A stretch of 9,691 nucleotides of DNA. It comes from Campylobacterota bacterium (GTDB lineage Bacteria; Campylobacterota; Campylobacteria; Campylobacterales; SZUA-545). The stretch is taken from NCBI GenBank assembly GCA_025997415.1, contig BNUO01000073.1, positions 1-9,691 of the forward strand. Reading direction: 5' to 3'. Each line of letters opens with the position of its first letter. The first letter of the stretch is position 1. Both the position numbers and the translations under genes were made by a program. Below the pieces are notes generated by a model. That model did not search any database. It had not been told where the DNA came from and saw only the letters and a list, made by a program, of their open reading frames with translations. Of this stretch, positions 7,108 to 9,691 are shown piece by piece.

Positions 7108-8025
7108 TTAGAAAATCGACTGCCCCGTTTTGGCGGCAAACAGCTCTAGCGCCTCCGACGCAACCAGCGAAACGCCATCTTTGCCAAGCGCGGGCGACCA
7201 CGCGGCGATCGCCATCTTGCCCGGCACGACGCTGACGATCGCGCCGCTGATGCTACTTTTGCCCGGCAGACCGACGCGAAACGCGAAGTCGCCCGAAACA
7301 TCGTAATGACCGCAGGTTAGTAGGATCGAATTGATCCGTTTGACCTGCGAGGCGCTCAAAATCTGCTTGTTGCTCACGGGGCAGCAGCCTCTATTGGTCA
7401 AAAACAGCACAGATTTTGCCAGATCGATGCAGTTTGCCTCGATCGCACACTGGTAAAAGTAGAGCATTGCGACGGTTTGCGGGTGATTTTCCAGATTGCG
7501 AAAGCTGGCGATCAGGTGGGCGAACGCTTTTGTGCGGTGTCCGTGCGCGATCTCAAGCTGCGCGATCTCTTCGTTGAAGCCGAGCGATTTATTGCCGCTT
7601 CGCTCTTGGATAAACTCCAGTAGCGACGCCTTTGTGTCCTTGCCTTTTGCGCTCAAAATGATGTCCGTTGTTACCATAGCGCCAGCGTTGGTCAGCGGGT
7701 TTCTGGGCTGCCCCATGCCAAGTTCAAGCTGCAATAGCGAGTTGAGTTCGTTGCCTGCGTTTTCGCGGCTGACGCGCCGCCATAGATCGTCTTGCTGAAT
7801 CGCAAACGCCTGTGTGAGCGCAAATATCTTGGAGATACTCTGGATCGAAAAGTAATCTTGCGCATCGCCAACGCTGTAAAGTCCGCCATCAACCGTTGCA
7901 ACCGCCATGCCGAATTTTGTCGGATCTGCGATCGCAAGCGCAGGAATATAATTTGCCACGCTTCCTCTGCCAAGAAGCGAATTAACCTCATCTGAAATCT
8001 CTTCTAAAATCGTCTGTATATTCAC
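7108..8025 (-). CDS. glsA: Glutaminase A (beta-lactamase-fold glutaminase)
   Basis: GlsA hydrolyses L-glutamine to glutamate and ammonia in the cytoplasm, supporting nitrogen balance and, in some bacteria, acid resistance. The 305-aa product matches the usual ~305-310 aa. Family signatures are YIPALA (26-31), FSIQSISK with the catalytic SxxK pair S63/K66, NPLTNAGAM, LYFYQCAIE, LLTCGHYDVSGDFAFRVGLPGKS and VVPGKMAIAAWSP. The start is a GTG (8025-8023) overlapping the stop of the preceding bax frame by four bases (GTGA). AAGGA (8036-8032) lies six bases upstream, inside bax, so translation is likely coupled. All signature residues appear intact. It is the last protein gene of the operon, before tRNA-Arg. 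Confidence 0.96.
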   Translation of the reverse strand: MNIQTILEEISDEVNSLLGRGSVANYIPALAIADPTKFGMAVATVDGGLYSVGDAQDYFSIQSISKIFALTQAFAIQQDDLWRRVSRENAGNELNSLLQLELGMGQPRNPLTNAGAMVTTDIILSAKGKDTKASLLEFIQERSGNKSLGFNEEIAQLEIAHGHRTKAFAHLIASFRNLENHPQTVAMLYFYQCAIEANCIDLAKSVLFLTNRGCCPVSNKQILSASQVKRINSILLTCGHYDVSGDFAFRVGLPGKSSISGAIVSVVPGKMAIAAWSPALGKDGVSLVASEALELFAAKTGQSIF

Positions 8026-8654
8026 TCTCTATCCTTGATATATATGGGATCGATCGTATGTTCATCGTATTGCTTTAACTCTGCTGATTCGATGAGCGAT
8101 ACGATCTTTTTTACATACTCTTCTCGCTGTTCGCTATAACGAGATAGATATGTAGCAAGATGGATCGGATCTTTGCTTGTACTTCGTGCTTTTCTAAACT
8201 CGCTAAAACCTTTTCCTGTTGCTAGGATCATAAAATAGTTCTCGATCGATTGCAGATAGGTATCGTATTTTTTTAGGTATATAACCTGTCCATTGCTGCG
8301 GGTTACTCCGTATATGCGCGGCTCTTTGCTGCTAAAACTCCAAACGCCAAAGATGTTGTTTGCTTCGTTAAAAAACCGCGAAGTACCCCAGCCGCTTTCG
8401 AGCGCAGCCTGTGCAAGTACGATACTGGTTGGATGTGTTTCAAGCCGCACCAATAGGTCTTTGGTATCTTCGGCAAGGTATTTTGCTTTTAGCGTTCGTA
8501 TAAACTCCTGATCGCGCCGCGTCGGATATACTTTTGAACCGATCGCTAGTATCTTTTTGCGATAATTTTCATTGCGCTGTTTTGTGATCAGTATTGCGGG
8601 CAAAATCAGTTCGATAAACTTCTGTTTTCTTAGATCGCTTGTGAGATCGCGCAT
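8022..8654 (-). CDS. bax: Bax-type glucosaminidase, catalytic part (5' portion separated by an in-frame stop)
   Basis: This belongs to the glucosaminidase superfamily related to E. coli Bax and FlgJ-type peptidoglycan hydrolases, which cleave bonds next to N-acetylglucosamine in the cell wall. The core motif AQAALESGWGTSRF carries the presumed catalytic Glu (E86). NNIFGVWSF, YLKKYDTYLQSIENYF and FRKAR are further family-type stretches. From the ATG at 8654 the product is 210 aa with no signal peptide, short compared with the ~274 aa of E. coli Bax. No Shine-Dalgarno precedes that ATG. The same frame continues upstream for 21 sense codons, which still look family-like, to a TAA at 8718-8720. 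Beyond it lies a 58-codon frame with a membrane segment. Together they would make about 290 residues. The gene is therefore probably a split bax, either a recent pseudogene, a sequencing error or read-through. The last base of its coding frame overlaps glsA. Confidence 0.8.
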   Translation of the reverse strand: MRDLTSDLRKQKFIELILPAILITKQRNENYRKKILAIGSKVYPTRRDQEFIRTLKAKYLAEDTKDLLVRLETHPTSIVLAQAALESGWGTSRFFNEANNIFGVWSFSSKEPRIYGVTRSNGQVIYLKKYDTYLQSIENYFMILATGKGFSEFRKARSTSKDPIHLATYLSRYSEQREEYVKKIVSLIESAELKQYDEHTIDPIYIKDRE

Positions 8655-8717
8655 ATTTTTTGCGTTTAGTTTGATTATGTTTTTTACTGTACTTTTATTT
8701 ATCTCCGCAACATCGTT

Positions 8718-8894
8718 TTAATCCGCTACCGATTTTGTTTCAATGTCGATCAGTATCTCGTTAGAAGTTCCGTAATACCAGTAGCTAAATGCCGGCAACG
8801 CCGAGACGATCAAGAAGAAAAAAATCAGAATCAAAAACAAAAGAGGCAGTTTCGCAAACTTTTTCACGCCTCTTTTAGCATGTGCCGACCTCAT
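8718..8894 (-). CDS. 58-codon membrane-anchor frame, probable N-terminal half of the split Bax protein
   Basis: The ATG at 8894-8892 overlaps the stop of the upstream gene by four bases (ATGA), and GAGG (8903-8900) lies five bases before it, so the start is well supported. The peptide has a basic N-terminus (KRGVKKFAK), a single hydrophobic stretch at about residues 16-37 (LPLLFLILIFFFLIVSALPA), then WYYGTSNEILIDIETKSVAD and TAA at 8718-8720. This fits a signal anchor for a periplasmic enzyme. The next gene's catalytic domain lies in the same frame immediately after this stop. It could alternatively be an independent small membrane protein, but that would leave the Bax-type enzyme without an export signal. 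Confidence 0.65.
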   Translation of the reverse strand: MRSAHAKRGVKKFAKLPLLFLILIFFFLIVSALPAFSYWYYGTSNEILIDIETKSVAD

Positions 8895-9691
8895 TTTGAC
8901 CTCTTTCTGCCCAAACTGCTCACAAACGCCTCTCTAATACTCTTTAGACCGCTGTCAAACATATAAAGTGGTTTATTGTACATCTTCTCCTGCTCCTCAA
9001 GCGCATCTTCGTGGCGCACTTTCGCAAGAGCGAGATCGCGTCTAAGCTGCTCCTCTTTGTCTTTGAGTACCTTTGGCGTGTTATTGATGTGTATGTTTTC
9101 AAAGAACTTTAGCGTCCGTCTAAACTCCTCTCTTGCAGTATCGTTTTTCGCCGATCGTACGCCGCGATCGGCTTGAGTTCGCAGCATATCGGTTAGTGTT
9201 CCTGAAGGCACAAACGACAGTAGTCGTTTTCGATCATTTTCTGATTTATCTTCATTGATCACAATATCTCTTAACACATTGTGATCGAATTTGGCGATAT
9301 CGTCTTCTGTCAATTTTACCGCTTCGCCGATCGCGATTAGATTTTTGCCAGTACCTTCGTATATTTTGCGCGTTCGTTCGCTGTTTTGCTCAAACTCCGC
9401 ACATAGAGTTTCGCGTTTTTTAAGCGCATCTCTTGTACGAACTTTGAGCTGCTCAATCTTGCTTAAAAGCGTGTTTCCTCGCGTAGAAAAGATCGGTATC
9501 ATCTGTACAGTTCCGGCTAATGCCTCCGTGAGACATTTTGGAGTCGGTTCAAGCTCGCAGGCTTCGGTGAGCGTCTTGTAGATGAGATCGAAAATGTCAT
9601 TGCTGTACTGTTTGATACGGCTAAGGGCAAAGTTTTGCAAAAAGACAGCCTGTTTTTGATTGCTCACAATCCTGTCTGCTTCCTTTTCGTC
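8891..9691 (-). CDS. Coiled-coil protein of unknown function (5' end probably outside window)
   Basis: I do not recognise this protein. A GTG at 9667 gives 258 aa, but the frame stays open to the window edge with eight more protein-like codons (DEKEADRI), and the Shine-Dalgarno match before 9667 is poor, so the gene is probably truncated here. The visible part is charged, has no signal peptide or clear membrane helix, and contains two likely coiled-coil stretches (about 67-103 and 199-231 from the GTG). It ends in a basic GRKRSK tail. A central part (about 105-170) is less helical-looking and includes SFVPSGTLTDML. Its stop overlaps the start of the membrane-anchor frame of bax by four bases, so it heads or continues an operon with a wall hydrolase and glutaminase. 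A cytoplasmic or structural role is a guess only. Confidence 0.7.
   Translation of the reverse strand, partial: DEKEADRIVSNQKQAVFLQNFALSRIKQYSNDIFDLIYKTLTEACELEPTPKCLTEALAGTVQMIPIFSTRGNTLLSKIEQLKVRTRDALKKRETLCAEFEQNSERTRKIYEGTGKNLIAIGEAVKLTEDDIAKFDHNVLRDIVINEDKSENDRKRLLSFVPSGTLTDMLRTQADRGVRSAKNDTAREEFRRTLKFFENIHINNTPKVLKDKEEQLRRDLALAKVRHEDALEEQEKMYNKPLYMFDSGLKSIREAFVSSLGRKRSK

Overview
The window looks like a chromosomal segment of a host- or sediment-associated bacterium, most plausibly in the Campylobacterota (Epsilonproteobacteria). The ClpB N-terminus resembles that group, the sigma-70 style promoter in front of clpB overlaps an HspR/HAIR-like site, and a dinucleotide-repeat contingency locus is typical of Helicobacter relatives. 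This is an inference from protein texture and not a proven assignment. The G+C content is moderate, and the clpB/glsA part is rich in GCGATCGC-type words.

Layout, left to right. (1) 1-1541, plus strand: the 3' end of an outer-membrane beta-barrel-like gene whose tail is encoded by a dispersed inverted repeat. It is coupled to a lipoprotein with a proline-rich linker, an Ig-like domain and a beta-helix. (2) 1542-1894: no convincing gene, but a large nested inverted repeat and a second small palindrome between convergent genes. (3) 1895-4468, minus strand: a full-length ClpB disaggregase of 857 aa, with a strong Shine-Dalgarno, a near-consensus promoter and a possible HspR operator. (4) 4535-4937: intergenic, with a decayed second copy of the dispersed repeat. 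(5) 4938-6972, plus strand: an acyltransferase-3/SGNH O-acyltransferase of the OafA type. Its only plausible ATG lies just upstream of a (CT)8 tract and is out of frame with the rest of the gene, so one extra CT would switch the gene ON. (6) 7002-7078, minus strand: tRNA-Arg(CCG) with encoded CCA. (7) 7108-9691, minus strand: a tightly packed operon with 4-base overlaps. It holds an unrecognised coiled-coil protein (5' end outside the window), a Bax-type glucosaminidase split by one in-frame TAA into a membrane-anchor half and a catalytic half, and glutaminase GlsA.

Functional reading: much of the window concerns the cell envelope (outer-membrane protein, surface lipoprotein, O-acyltransferase, peptidoglycan hydrolase), interspersed with housekeeping genes (ClpB, GlsA, tRNA). 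The two most notable signals are the phase-variable acyltransferase, caught in an OFF register, and the single stop codon inside an otherwise continuous bax frame. Both can be checked at read level.
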